The notes: generated from the sequence alone by a model not told the origin. DNA of 64,000 nt from Pyxidicoccus trucidator (GCF_010894435.1 NZ_JAAIXZ010000013.1:132214-196213), one strand, 5' to 3'. Counted from the first letter of the stretch, positions 1-9,347 are shown. Translations and numbers: made by a program.

Positions 1-474
1 CTGGTGGCCGCACTCCATCGCGCCGGGGTCACCAACCTGCAAACCTTCCCGGCCGTCCTCACCGACTCCCAGCGCGGGCTGCGCCTGCCCGGCTTCCAGG
101 CCGTGCAGATTCTGGGTCGCATCAAGGCGGCGGATCCGAACGAGTCCATTGCTTATGACCCGGACTCTGTGGGCCGCACCATCGTCGCCTTCGACAAGCT
201 GGTCATCGATGCGGAAGCCGCGCATGGACTTCTGATGTTCCGGCTGCTGGAATCTGCCTCGACCATCATCGTGCACGAGCAGGTGAAGCGCGAACTGGAC
301 AAGGAGCAGTGGCGATTCGTCTCCGTCCACCCCACTGACGAGAATCCGGACCCGTTAGACTTGGACGACTTCGCGAATACCCAGGGTGTCGCCCAATGGG
401 ACAAAGAAGAAGACGAAGACGACGATACCGTCGATAGCGAGGAAGATGACGCTGGAGACGACAACGCGTCGTAA
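1..474 (+). CDS. Imm11/DUF1629-type putative immunity protein, 5'-truncated by window edge (copy 1, acidic tail)
   Basis: The reading frame is open from base 1, and alignment with the next gene shows that about the first 77 residues lie outside the window. The conserved core (FPAV near the start, then LMFRLLES, IIVHEQVK and WQFVSVHPTDENPDPLDL-like text) matches my memory of Imm11/DUF1629, a family of small cytoplasmic proteins found beside polymorphic toxins. The C-terminus is strongly acidic (residues E/D-rich from about base 385 to the stop), unlike the basic tails of the two following paralogues. The next gene starts 15 nt downstream, so the three probably share a transcript. A cognate toxin, if there is one, would be upstream of the window. 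Immunity function is inferred from family context only. Confidence 0.75.
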   Translation: MVAALHRAGVTNLQTFPAVLTDSQRGLRLPGFQAVQILGRIKAADPNESIAYDPDSVGRTIVAFDKLVIDAEAAHGLLMFRLLESASTIIVHEQVKRELDKEQWRFVSVHPTDENPDPLDLDDFANTQGVAQWDKEEDEDDDTVDSEEDDAGDDNAS

Positions 475-873
475 AGCGGACGAGCTGCAATGGCTTCCAA
501 GAACTCCTTGACCTCCTCCCCCATGTACTACCGCCTGCGTCCCACGCCGGTCCTCGAAGGCGTTTACGACATCCGCAGGTCTGAGCTGGCGGCACGGTGG
601 CTTTCAGGCAGGCCCATCTCCGACGCCCTGCCCAATCCCATCGAGCTCGAACTGGATGACCGGTTCGGCACGCGGATGGCCGACATCTTCATTCGCGGCA
701 TCCTGGTGATGAGCGACCGGCTGGTGGCCGCACTCCATCGCGCCGGGGTCACCAACCTGCAAACCTTCCCGGCCGTCCTCACCGACTCCCAGCGCGGGCT
801 GCGCCTGCCCGGCTTCCAGGCCGTGCAGATTCTGGGTCGCATCAAGGCGGCGGATCCGAACGAGTCCATTGCT
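1..873 (+). repeat. Exact 153-bp direct repeat shared by Imm11-type copies 1 and 2
   Basis: Bases 1-153 and 721-873 are identical, and the first mismatch is at 154 (t) against 874 (c). The identity runs into the left window edge, so the true length is unknown. Copy 3 diverges clearly in the corresponding stretch (from base ~1720), so the identity is specific to copies 1 and 2. The pattern fits recent gene conversion inside a tandem array. Confidence 0.9.
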
Positions 874-1362
874 CATGACCCGGACGATATTGGCAGGGAT
901 GTCGTCGGCTTCCACAAGCTGGTCATCGACCCGAAGGCCGCTCGCGGAGCATTGATGTTCCGGCTGCTGGAGTCTGCCTCGACCATCATCGTGCACGAGC
1001 AGGTGAAGCGGGAACTGGACAAGGAACAGTGGCAGTTCGTCTCCGTGCACCCCACTGACGAGAACCCGGATCCGCTCGACCTGGAGAACTGGGCAGCTGA
1101 CTTTCGGGAAGTGCTTCAGCTTCAGGCAAAGGCGAAGGCGAAGGCGAAGACACCTTCGAAGCCGAGAAGCACTGCCCGGCAGAACCAGGCGACCGCAAAG
1201 ACGAAGCGGCCTACCCGGAAGCCCGCGACCACGACTCATGCAACGAAGCCTGCGTCCAAGACGAAGCGCGCCACTCCCAAGCCGAAGGCTCCATCACGGA
1301 CGAAAGTCGGTGCCCGGAAGAAGCCTTCACCTGCGGCACGTCGTCCGCGTGGCAAGCGCTGA
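490..1362 (+). CDS. Imm11/DUF1629-type putative immunity protein (copy 2, basic tail)
   Basis: This 290-residue protein has the full family layout. It starts with MYYRLRPTP-type N-terminal residues, continues through DRFGTRMADIF and FPAVLTDSQRG, and ends with FRLLESASTIIVHEQVK. Residues ~1-210 form the globular core. From ~213 to the end the chain is almost only Lys, Ala, Thr, Pro and Arg, with repeated KAKAKAK and ATKPASKTKR-like units, resembling histone H1 or AlgP tails. Bases 721-873 are identical to bases 1-153 of copy 1, so gene conversion or recent duplication is likely. The ATG follows copy 1 by 15 nt with no strong Shine-Dalgarno, which suggests translational coupling. Whether the tail binds nucleic acid or an acidic toxin surface is unknown. 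Confidence 0.8.
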   Translation: MASKNSLTSSPMYYRLRPTPVLEGVYDIRRSELAARWLSGRPISDALPNPIELELDDRFGTRMADIFIRGILVMSDRLVAALHRAGVTNLQTFPAVLTDSQRGLRLPGFQAVQILGRIKAADPNESIAHDPDDIGRDVVGFHKLVIDPKAARGALMFRLLESASTIIVHEQVKRELDKEQWQFVSVHPTDENPDPLDLENWAADFREVLQLQAKAKAKAKTPSKPRSTARQNQATAKTKRPTRKPATTTHATKPASKTKRATPKPKAPSRTKVGARKKPSPAARRPRGKR

Positions 1363-1488
1363 CTCTTGATGTCAGGAGAGGCCCCAGGCCCGGCAGACGG
1401 GCATCATGAGCATCTCCGCCTGCGGCCCTCCAGCCGCGCGTGGAGCAGGAGCAGCCTCATACGTGCGCGTCTCGCGAGGTGAATTGCG

Positions 1489-2358
1489 ATGGCTCACAAG
1501 CAATCCTTGACGCCCTCTCCCATGTACTACCGACTGCGCCCCACTCCAGTCCTCGAAGGCGTCTACGACGTCCGGAGACCGCACCTGGATGCCGAGTGGC
1601 TCTCGGGAAGGCCCTTCTCCGTCGCGCTGCCCAATCCTCTCGAGATTGAGCTGGATGACCGATTTGGCACGCGCATGGCCGACATCTTCATTGACGGTAT
1701 CTTGGTGATGAGCGATCGGCTGGTGGCGGCGATCCAGCGTGCGGGTGTCACCAACCTGCAGACCTTCCCGGCCGTCCTCAACGATGCCCAGCGCGGACTG
1801 CGCCTGCCCGGCTTCCAGGCTGTGCAGATTCTCGGCACCCTCAAGGCCGCGGACCCGAAGAAGTCCATTGCCTATGACCCGGATGATATCGGCCGCGACA
1901 TCGTCGGTTTCGACAAGCTCGTCATCGACCCGAAGGCGGCTCGTGGCGCTCTGATGTTCCGGCTGCTGGAGTCCGCCTCCACCATCATCGTGCACGAGCG
2001 GGTAAAGCGGGAGCTGGACAAGGAGCAGTGGCAGTTCGTCTCTGTCCACCCCACCGACGAGAACCCGGATCCGCTCGACCTGGAGGACTGGGCTGCCGAC
2101 TACAGGGCCTTGGTGGAATGGGAGAAGCGCAAAGCTCAGGAGAAAAGGGCCGCGAAGAAGAAAGGCACTGCCCTAAAGAGCCAGGCGACCGCGAAGAAGA
2201 AGCGCCCCGCCCGGAAGCCCGCGTCCAAGACTCGTGCAACCAAGCCCGCGTCCAAAACGAATCGCGCCACCCCCAAGACGAAGGCTCCATCACGGACGAA
2301 AGTCGGTGCCCGGAAGAAGCCGTCACCCGCGACACGTCGTCCGCGTGGCAAGCGCTGA
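1489..2358 (+). CDS. Imm11/DUF1629-type putative immunity protein (copy 3, basic tail)
   Basis: The third tandem paralogue has 289 residues and is similar to copy 2 along its whole length. The core (~1-205) carries the same MYYRLRPTPVLEGVYDVRR, DDRFGTRMADIF and LMFRLLES motifs. The basic tail (~213-289) is Lys/Arg/Ala/Thr-rich and its last ~35 codons are nearly the same as those of copy 2. A good ribosome site, GAGGTGA at 1476-1482, lies 6 nt before the ATG. A 126-bp gap separates it from copy 2, longer than the gap between copies 1 and 2, so it may have its own promoter. The following gene is convergent, so this is the end of the cluster. Confidence 0.8.
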   Translation: MAHKQSLTPSPMYYRLRPTPVLEGVYDVRRPHLDAEWLSGRPFSVALPNPLEIELDDRFGTRMADIFIDGILVMSDRLVAAIQRAGVTNLQTFPAVLNDAQRGLRLPGFQAVQILGTLKAADPKKSIAYDPDDIGRDIVGFDKLVIDPKAARGALMFRLLESASTIIVHERVKRELDKEQWQFVSVHPTDENPDPLDLEDWAADYRALVEWEKRKAQEKRAAKKKGTALKSQATAKKKRPARKPASKTRATKPASKTNRATPKTKAPSRTKVGARKKPSPATRRPRGKR

Positions 2359-2473
2359 GCCTCCAGACCTGAGACTCTCTCGGCGCACCCACACGGCCCA
2401 GACGACATCCCCCATCCGGCCCTCTTCTGCGTCACTGGAGTCCGGGGGACTCACGGAGCCCTCCCGGGCAGCG

Positions 2474-3418
2474 CTAGAACGGATCCGGGTGAGCTGCCCA
2501 GACGCTCGCCACGCTGAGAAACTCATCGGCCTCCGGGTTCATCCCGAGCTGCCGGAGCAGGATGCCGCTCGACACCCGCTCGATGAAGCCCCACTGCCAG
2601 ATGGACCTGGGTTCGACGCCGGTCAGCTCGGACAGTCTCCGGCAGCGCTCGACGCCACGTGCGAAGGCATCGCCCGCGAGCAGGTCCGCGCCCCACTCGC
2701 GCATGAGGATTCCAAGGTCATAGCCGCGCTCGATGAAGAGGCCCTCCGGGTCGATGAACTTGAACCTCCGGAGGCCTTCACCGGGTACGAGCAACGTATT
2801 CTGTGAGTGGCAGTCACCGTGCGCGAGGACCGCATTGCGTGGAGTGAAGGCAGCATGCCGCGCCTCCGCGAAACGCAACGCGGTGTCGACGACGTCACCT
2901 GGCCACGGCGTCGCGAGCTTCGCCTGCTCGTCCTCGATGAAGCGGGCGAGGCTCTCTGCCTTCTCCGCGCCGGACATGAACCCGGCGGCGTCTGGAATCT
3001 CCCGCCAGGCCTCCAGCAGCGTCTGGCAGCTGAACCCGATTTGAACCGCTGGCTCGAGGCCCAGCTCGCTCAGGTGCGGCCCCAGTCTATCCAGCAACAT
3101 GGCGCTGTGCGCTTCGTCATGCCGGAGGACCCGGACGTAGCCCTGGCCATTCGCATGCAGCAGCGTGCGGAGCTCGCGGACTGAGTGCTCCAGCCCCGGC
3201 ATCACGACCTTCAGGACGGCCTCTTCGCCATCCTGCGTGGTCGCGGACACAACAACAGCTTCGGTGCCGCCCTGCATGACGCCTGAGAGCGTCAGCCCCC
3301 ACTGCCGTGCAATCGTGTCCACCCGCGTGGGCAGTTCCTGAAGCCACGCCTGTCCCTCCGCCCCCTTGGCCAGGGCTCTGCGTCGGACGACGTCCGGGAT
3401 GTCCAGGGGCGACACCAT
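2474..3418 (-). CDS. Aminoglycoside 6-phosphotransferase / hydroxyurea phosphotransferase-type kinase, APH(6) family
   Basis: The ~314-residue protein has the protein-kinase-like fold of small-molecule phosphotransferases (PF04655 type). The catalytic segment HGDCHSQNTLL supplies the Asp and Asn, and FKFIDPEGLFIERGYDLG supplies the DxD-like metal site, which matches the APH(6) pattern. The N-lobe contains GGTEAVVVSA and AVLKVV with the probable ATP-binding lysine. I placed the start at the ATG at 3418, where homology begins. The frame stays open to 3631, and no strong ribosome site marks either choice. It is convergent with the Imm11 cluster and divergent from the VOC gene. The natural substrate may not be an aminoglycoside. 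Confidence 0.82.
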   Translation of the reverse strand: MVSPLDIPDVVRRRALAKGAEGQAWLQELPTRVDTIARQWGLTLSGVMQGGTEAVVVSATTQDGEEAVLKVVMPGLEHSVRELRTLLHANGQGYVRVLRHDEAHSAMLLDRLGPHLSELGLEPAVQIGFSCQTLLEAWREIPDAAGFMSGAEKAESLARFIEDEQAKLATPWPGDVVDTALRFAEARHAAFTPRNAVLAHGDCHSQNTLLVPGEGLRRFKFIDPEGLFIERGYDLGILMREWGADLLAGDAFARGVERCRRLSELTGVEPRSIWQWGFIERVSSGILLRQLGMNPEADEFLSVASVWAAHPDPF

Positions 3419-3629
3419 GGCCCGACATGATGCGAAAGAGAGGGGTGCGGCGCAAAGGGCTCCCTCCGGGTGCATCGAGTGCTGAAACACTCGCACCAGC
3501 GCCACTCCAGCTCGACTCCGAATCACCTGCCAATTACGAGAGGAACGACCGGGCCGCCGCCTGAGCGCGACGGTCCGACAGGCACCGCGGAACCCGGGCA
3601 GCTCCGCTCGCGAGGAGGCACGGACGGCC

Positions 3630-4004
3630 ATGATTCAGGGATTGGACCACGTACAGCTCGCCATGCCTCGGGGACAGGAGCCCCAGGGCCGGACCTTCTA
3701 CGGTGGACTGCTCGGACTGGGCGAAGTGCCCAAGCCGCCGGAGTTGGCGAAGCGCGGGGGCCTCTGGTTCGAGCTCGCGGATGGGCGCGGACTGCACCTG
3801 GGCGTGGAGGAGCCCTTCCTCGCCGCGAAGAAGGCGCACCCGGCCTTCCGCGTGGTGACGCTGGACACATTGGCCGAGGCGCTACGGACCGCCGGCCACC
3901 CGGTGACGTGGGACGACTCCGTGCCCGGCGTGCGCCGGTTCCACAGCGCGGACCCGTTCGGAAACCGGCTGGAGTTCCAGGAGGCGGCCCCTCGGGAGAG
4001 CTGA
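3630..4004 (+). CDS. VOC (glyoxalase/bleomycin-resistance) family protein
   Basis: This 124-residue single-domain protein has the vicinal-oxygen-chelate pattern. It begins IQGLDHVQLAMPRG, continues with FYGGLLGLGEVPKP, and ends with FHSADPFGNRLEFQE, the usual final strand that carries a metal-ligand Glu. Half-barrel proteins of this length normally dimerise. A ribosome site GAGGAGG at 3612-3618 precedes the ATG. It is divergent from the APH-type kinase, which raises the possibility of a small resistance pair, but the substrate cannot be read from sequence. Confidence 0.85.
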   Translation: MIQGLDHVQLAMPRGQEPQGRTFYGGLLGLGEVPKPPELAKRGGLWFELADGRGLHLGVEEPFLAAKKAHPAFRVVTLDTLAEALRTAGHPVTWDDSVPGVRRFHSADPFGNRLEFQEAAPRES

Positions 4005-4088
4005 ACTCCGGGCTTCCAACCCCGCCACGCCCGACACCCCTTCGGGCGGTCTGAAGCGCGGCGGTACTCGACTCCGTCCGGAGCGGCT

Positions 4089-4116
4089 ACACGCGGTGAG
4101 TCTCCCCACCGCGTGT
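4089..4116. terminator. Perfect hairpin between convergent VOC and infC genes
   Basis: A 10-bp perfect inverted repeat (ACACGCGGTG / CACCGCGTGT) with an 8-nt loop lies in the 129-bp gap between two convergent genes. There is no clear T-run, as is common for very GC-rich genomes. It probably works as a bidirectional terminator. Confidence 0.65.
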
Positions 4117-4133
4117 CAGCCGGCCTCACTCCG

Positions 4134-4922
<789 letters not shown>

Positions 4923-4925
<3 letters not shown>

Positions 4926-4938
4926 GTGAAGCTCCTTT
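4923..4938 (-). promoter_or_regulatory. Ribosome site and non-AUG start of infC
   Basis: On the minus strand AAAGGAG (4938-4932) is followed by CTTCAC and then ATC (4925-4923) and ATT (4922-4920). Either rare codon is correctly spaced, and both are typical of infC genes. IF-3 discriminates against such codons and so limits its own synthesis. No ATG/GTG/TTG lies in frame between this point and 4811. Confidence 0.85.
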
Positions 4939-5536
4939 GAAATTCGGTTTCAGCCCTGTCGCCTCTAAAGGTGTGACAGGTCACTCCGGTACAACAAGCG
5001 GCCGGACAGGGATGTGAGGCAGCCCGCCCTTCCCGCGTCCAGCGCCTGGAAGGCCGCTCTCCTTATACAGGAGCGCCTCCAGATGCCTGCTCGCCCGGAA
5101 GGAGGGGTTCGCCGCGCCGGACTCTCCCCGACCCGGGACGGTAACGCCAGAGATAACGGGGGATCCGCCCTCCCGCTCGGAGACCTCGCCACCGGAAACG
5201 GTGCCACGGCGGCACCGAATGGCACCACCGGCTGCGGGAGGCCCTGGACGGCCAGGCTGGGAACGGACCCAATCAAGGCCCGCCATCATGGGCCCGCGAC
5301 GCGTCCGGTTCCAGGACCTCAGGGGAAATGTGGGCCCTTTGTCGGATGGTCCGGAGTTCTCATGACCCCCACCTGACGCTTGGGGGCACGCATCCCGGGC
5401 CTGGCACACATTTCCCTTCATGCTCCAGGCGCCTGGAAACCGAGCGTTCCGGAAGCGGGCCTGGGGCCACAGGGGGCAGGAAGGGGAGCAGGGGCCCACC
5501 CGCGCCCCTGCCCGGCCGGTAACGGTGGGAGGTGCC
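4926..5536. other. 611-bp intergenic region between RNase Z and infC
   Basis: Both flanking genes are on the minus strand, so this is the leader and promoter region of infC and the trailer of the RNase Z gene. I see no convincing gene; the reading frames here have shadow-like composition. It contains a perfect hairpin (CGGTGCC/GGCACCG, 5199-5217) and a 14-bp palindrome TCCAGGCGCCTGGA (5424-5437). Neither has an identified role. Confidence 0.5.
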
Positions 5537-6457
5537 TCACGCCGGCCGCGAGCGCTTGGGGACCTCCACCCGGTCCAGGTCTCTCGCGGCGACGACGTCG
5601 TCCACCAGGGGCTTCGCCTCCGCGACGAAGGGCGCGGTGTCCTCGTAGCGCTGCGAGAAGTGCGTGAGGACCAGCCTGCGGGCCCGCGCCTCCCGGGCCA
5701 ACTCGGCTGCCTGGAGGGCCGTCATGTGGAAGTGGTCGTGCGCCTCCTTCCGCTCGGTGTCCAGGTACGTGGACTCGCACACCAGCAGGTCCACGCCCTG
5801 GGCCAGCCGCGCGGCGCCCGCGCACGGGCGCGTGTCCATGACGAAGGCGAAGGCCTGTCCCGGGCGGGGCTCGCCCACCTCCTCGACGCGCACCGTGCGG
5901 CCCCCGACTTCCACCACGCCGCGCCGGAGCAATTCGCCCGTCAGCGGCCCGGAGATGCCGGCCTCCGCGAGCCGGCTGGGGATGAGCTGGACGCGCGCGT
6001 GCTCCTCGAGCCGGAAGCCGAAGGTGTCCACGGCATGCTCCAGCCGCGCGGCCGACAGCTTGAAGCCCTTCGTCTCCGCGAGGACGCCGTCCTCGGAGAT
6101 GGGCCGGGGAATGATGGTCGCCGCGTCCATGAAGATGGTGGCGTGCCGGAGCCGCTCGAAGAAGGCCTGCCCGGACGCCGGATAGTGAATCTCCACGGGG
6201 TGCTTCGCGCGGTCCAGCGACAGCCGCTGGATGATGCCGGGCAGCCCGAGCGCATGGTCCCCATGGAAGTGGGTGATGCACACGCGGGTGACCTGGGTGG
6301 CGGAGAGGCCCGCGAGCGTCATCTGCCGCTGGGTGCCCTCGCCGGGGTCGAACAGGATTCCCTCCTCATCCCAGCGGAGGAAGTACGCGTTGTGGTTCCG
6401 GTGGCGCGTGGGCACCTGGCTGGCGGAACCGAGGACGATGAGCTCGCGGCTGGACAT
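5537..6457 (-). CDS. rnz: Ribonuclease Z (tRNA 3'-processing endonuclease)
   Basis: RNase Z cuts tRNA precursors just after the discriminator base. The 306-residue protein has the metallo-beta-lactamase zinc motif THFHGDHALGLPG, the early PTRHRNHNAYFLRWDEEGILFDPGEGTQRQ region, and the late VLTHFSQRY that supplies another metal ligand. FVMDTRPC is the equivalent of the conserved Asp region. I used the ATG at 6457 because MSSRELIVLGSAS is the natural family N-terminus and GGGGGAG precedes it at proper distance. The frame is open to 6523. It lies 70 bp downstream of the PhyH-type gene on the same strand and may be cotranscribed with it. Confidence 0.92.
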   Translation of the reverse strand: MSSRELIVLGSASQVPTRHRNHNAYFLRWDEEGILFDPGEGTQRQMTLAGLSATQVTRVCITHFHGDHALGLPGIIQRLSLDRAKHPVEIHYPASGQAFFERLRHATIFMDAATIIPRPISEDGVLAETKGFKLSAARLEHAVDTFGFRLEEHARVQLIPSRLAEAGISGPLTGELLRRGVVEVGGRTVRVEEVGEPRPGQAFAFVMDTRPCAGAARLAQGVDLLVCESTYLDTERKEAHDHFHMTALQAAELAREARARRLVLTHFSQRYEDTAPFVAEAKPLVDDVVAARDLDRVEVPKRSRPA

Positions 6458-6527
6458 GGTGGGCTCCCCCGAGGCGAAGAATGGCACCCCGACGGGGCCT
6501 CGCGCACGGCCCTGACACCGCAAAGGC

Positions 6528-7358
6528 TCAGGAGAATCCGCGGGGAGGACTGGCCGGCGAGCGGCGCAGCCAGTTGTCCTCCGGGTACGTGGCGGTGCCG
6601 TCGATGAGGTGCAGCGAGTAGGCGTGGCGGCTCTTCGGTGACGTGTTGGGGCCGCTGCGGTGGGGCAGCAGTCCGTGGAGCACCACGAGGGTGCCCTTCT
6701 CCACCTCCAGCGGCACCATGCCCTCCTCGGGCACGGGCGTGGAGTCCAGCACGCGAAACGCGGTGCCTCCGCCCTCGGCGCGGACGAAGCGCTTCTTCAG
6801 GCCCAGGCGATGGCCACCGGGCAGCGCCCAGAGACAGCCGTTCTCCAGCGTCGCGTCCTCCAAGGCGAACCAGAAGCCCAGGCAGGTGAGCGGCTCCGTG
6901 TAGAGGAAGGTGGAGTCCTGGTGGGAGTTCACCTCGCCGCCGATGTGGGGCTGCTTGAAGATGTACATGGACTGGAGGAGCAGGGGCTTGCGTATGCCCA
7001 GCTCCGAGGCCAGCGAAGCCAGCTCCGGCGTGCGGGAGAACCCGTCGAAGCGCGAGTCCAGGTCATGCAGGGCGTGGCCTATCTTGTTGATGGACAGGGC
7101 CTTGTCCTGGCGCAGCGAGCCGTCCGGCCGGAAGGCGCCCTCCTCGAAGAAGAAGTGGATGCGGTCGCCCGAGGAGAGGAAGTAGTCGTCGGACGTCCGG
7201 GTCTGCTCGTGGGTGGTGAAGACGGAGACAGTCTCAGGCTGGAAGCCGGCGACGAGCTCCTCCGCACGGGCCTTGAGCGCGTCACAAGCCGCCGGGGTGA
7301 CGAACCGTGGAAGCACGAGGTAGCCCTGCCGCTCGAAGGCTTCAGCCCGGTCCGTCAT
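6528..7358 (-). CDS. Phytanoyl-CoA dioxygenase (PhyH) family protein
   Basis: This 276-residue Fe(II)/2-oxoglutarate-dependent oxygenase starts with FERQGYLVLPRFVTPAACD, the usual PhyH opening. The iron ligands can be seen as His and Asp in NSHQDSTFLYTEP and a distal His in LLPHRSGPNTS, followed by the Arg/Ser co-substrate site in SRHAYSLHL. The protein is soluble, and its length is normal for the family. It is divergent from the Ser/Thr kinase at 7578 and upstream of the RNase Z gene. Substrate is unknown; relatives hydroxylate lipids, amino acids or natural products. Confidence 0.87.
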   Translation of the reverse strand: MTDRAEAFERQGYLVLPRFVTPAACDALKARAEELVAGFQPETVSVFTTHEQTRTSDDYFLSSGDRIHFFFEEGAFRPDGSLRQDKALSINKIGHALHDLDSRFDGFSRTPELASLASELGIRKPLLLQSMYIFKQPHIGGEVNSHQDSTFLYTEPLTCLGFWFALEDATLENGCLWALPGGHRLGLKKRFVRAEGGGTAFRVLDSTPVPEEGMVPLEVEKGTLVVLHGLLPHRSGPNTSPKSRHAYSLHLIDGTATYPEDNWLRRSPASPPRGFS

Positions 7359-7577
7359 CTCACCCTCCCGAGTGACAGGGCCCTCGGGCCCTCGTCGCGC
7401 TCGGGACTATCTCACGGGTTCCGGGGCCCTGCTCATGAGCGGCGCGGCCTCACGGAGCGCGTCCGCCAGGGCACAGGGCACACGCGTAGCGACGGGGTCG
7501 AACGCCCCGCATCCGGACAGGATGTTACTCATTAGAGAGGTTATCAAGCTGTTCACCCATGAGGTAGTGTCCCGCGC

Positions 7578-9239
7578 ATGGGCGGAGCGAACCGCCCCAC
7601 GTCGGCAGGGGCTCTCATGGAGACATCTCGGGCATTGCAGGACCTGGCGCCAGCCTCACTCCCAGCGGGCACGGAGGTCGGCGTCTGGCGCGTGCTGGAG
7701 CGCCGGGGCCGGGGCAACTACGGCGCCGTGTATCGCGTCGAGCGCGTGGGGGACCCGGGTGCCGGCCCCTTCGCGCTCAAGCTGGCCACGCACATCCTGG
7801 ACCTGCGCTTCGAGCGCGAGGCGGAGCTCCTCTCCCGCATCCACCACCCCGGAGTGCCCCGCCTTCACGCAAGCGGCCTGTGGCTCCACCCGGCGGGTCC
7901 CTTCCCCTACCTCGTCATGGAGTGGGTGGAGGGCCAGTCCCTCTACGACTGGGGCCGGGAGCGGCACCCCACCTCGCGGCAGGTGCTCCGGCTGCTCGCC
8001 CAGATGGCCCGGGCACTGGAGGCGACCCACGCGGTGGGCGCCGTCCACCGTGACGTGAAGGGAGACAACGTGCTCGTGCGCGTGAGCGACGAACAGGCCG
8101 TCCTCATCGACTTCGGCGCGGGCAACATCCGAGGCGCGCCCACGCTGACGGCGCCACCGCTGCCCCCCGGAACCCCGGCCTACCGCAGTCCGGAGGCCAT
8201 CCGCTTCCAGTGGGACTACCGCAGCCATCCCACCGCGCGCTACGAGGCACAGCCCGCGGATGACGTGTACGCGCTCGGCGTCACCGCGTACCAGCTCGTC
8301 ACCGGAACGTACCCGCCCCCTCCGCGAGTCACGACCGTGGACGGGAATGCCGGCACGGCGGCACCGCTGAGTCCTCCGCGCCTGCACGACCCCGCCGTGT
8401 GCGCGGAGCTGGACGGGCTCATCCTGCACATGCTCGCGGAGCATCCCCAGGAACGTCTGGGTGGTGGCAACACCTCGGCGGTCGTCCTCGCGCTGGAAGA
8501 GGCCGTGGCCGAGGCGGGCCCCGAGGCGGACCTGCCGCTCTCCGGGCGCGCGACACTCACCTCACCTGCCGTCGCCACCGGGGCTGGCGCAAAGCGCCCG
8601 GGGCACGCGCCCTCACGGGAGCACTCGCACGACGCGACACCCGAGCACCCGAGGCTTCACGCTCCGAACACCCAGCACCGGCCTGGACAGGAAGACCTGG
8701 TGCACACCGAAGATGCGCCCGCGCGCACCGCAGTGAGCGGCACCGCGCACGCCTCCGCGAACAGCACCGGGCACGCCGCCGAATCTCACGGCCCGGGGCG
8801 GTGGGCCTGGCTCGCGGTGGCCACTGTCGGCCTGTCCCTCCTGTCGGCGGCGATGGGCTGGTTCCTGCGCCCCACTCGAAGCGAAGACGACCTGGAGCAG
8901 GCCGCGGCTGCGTACCAGGAGGCTCGCGACGGCGGCACCGTGGCGGTGGGAGATGCCTCCGTGGCCTCGCCGGTGACCATCCTCGCGCCGGTGCCCACGC
9001 TCAACCTGCCCCCCGGCCTGATGCTCCCCATGCCGGACCGCCCCTTCCCGGGCCAGCGCAAGCCGCCCTGCAACCGCAAGGGTGAGCTCGAGATACGCGG
9101 CGGCTGTTGGTACGAGCTCGCCCGCGTGAAGTCGCCCTGCGACGAGGACGCCTACGACTACAAGGGGGCCTGCTACCTGCCCTCCTTCCCCGTCCAGCGC
9201 CCACACACCTCGGCCCCCGCGACGAACACAGGCCCCTGA
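7578..9239 (+). CDS. Membrane-anchored eukaryote-like Ser/Thr protein kinase with Cys-containing extracytoplasmic tail
   Basis: The kinase domain (about residues 35-300) has the glycine loop GRGNYGAVY, a lysine in FALKLA, the catalytic loop HRDVKGDN, the metal motif DFGAGN and GTPAYRSPE in place of the APE motif. A His/Pro/Ala-rich juxtamembrane linker follows, then one membrane span (WAWLAVATVGLSLLSAAMGW, ~ residue 410). Outside the membrane is a Pro-rich stretch and a short domain with four cysteines (PPCNRKGE, GGCWYEL, SPCDEDAY, KGACYLP), a tail type I recall from other myxobacterial kinases. The start may instead be the ATG at 7617. The signal it senses is unknown. Confidence 0.9.
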   Translation: MGGANRPTSAGALMETSRALQDLAPASLPAGTEVGVWRVLERRGRGNYGAVYRVERVGDPGAGPFALKLATHILDLRFEREAELLSRIHHPGVPRLHASGLWLHPAGPFPYLVMEWVEGQSLYDWGRERHPTSRQVLRLLAQMARALEATHAVGAVHRDVKGDNVLVRVSDEQAVLIDFGAGNIRGAPTLTAPPLPPGTPAYRSPEAIRFQWDYRSHPTARYEAQPADDVYALGVTAYQLVTGTYPPPPRVTTVDGNAGTAAPLSPPRLHDPAVCAELDGLILHMLAEHPQERLGGGNTSAVVLALEEAVAEAGPEADLPLSGRATLTSPAVATGAGAKRPGHAPSREHSHDATPEHPRLHAPNTQHRPGQEDLVHTEDAPARTAVSGTAHASANSTGHAAESHGPGRWAWLAVATVGLSLLSAAMGWFLRPTRSEDDLEQAAAAYQEARDGGTVAVGDASVASPVTILAPVPTLNLPPGLMLPMPDRPFPGQRKPPCNRKGELEIRGGCWYELARVKSPCDEDAYDYKGACYLPSFPVQRPHTSAPATNTGP

Positions 9240-9267
9240 CTCCCGGCCGCCAGCCTCGCCGGGAGTC
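9238..9267. terminator. Hairpin at the end of the Ser/Thr kinase gene
   Basis: A perfect 10-bp stem (GACTCCCGGC / GCCGGGAGTC) with a 10-nt loop begins inside the kinase stop codon. No T-run follows. It is likely to end the kinase transcript. Confidence 0.6.
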
Positions 9268-9347
9268 ACCCTTCCTGAGTCCTCCGGCCCACGGATGCGC
9301 ACGTCCCCGCTCGCGCGAACCACAGGGGATGTGACACACCCACGTCC

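Noticed and set aside
4981..5499. 172-residue minus-strand frame in the infC leader
   Set aside because: It is rich in Gly/Pro/Arg with no domain, no clear ribosome site and no hydrophobic core pattern.
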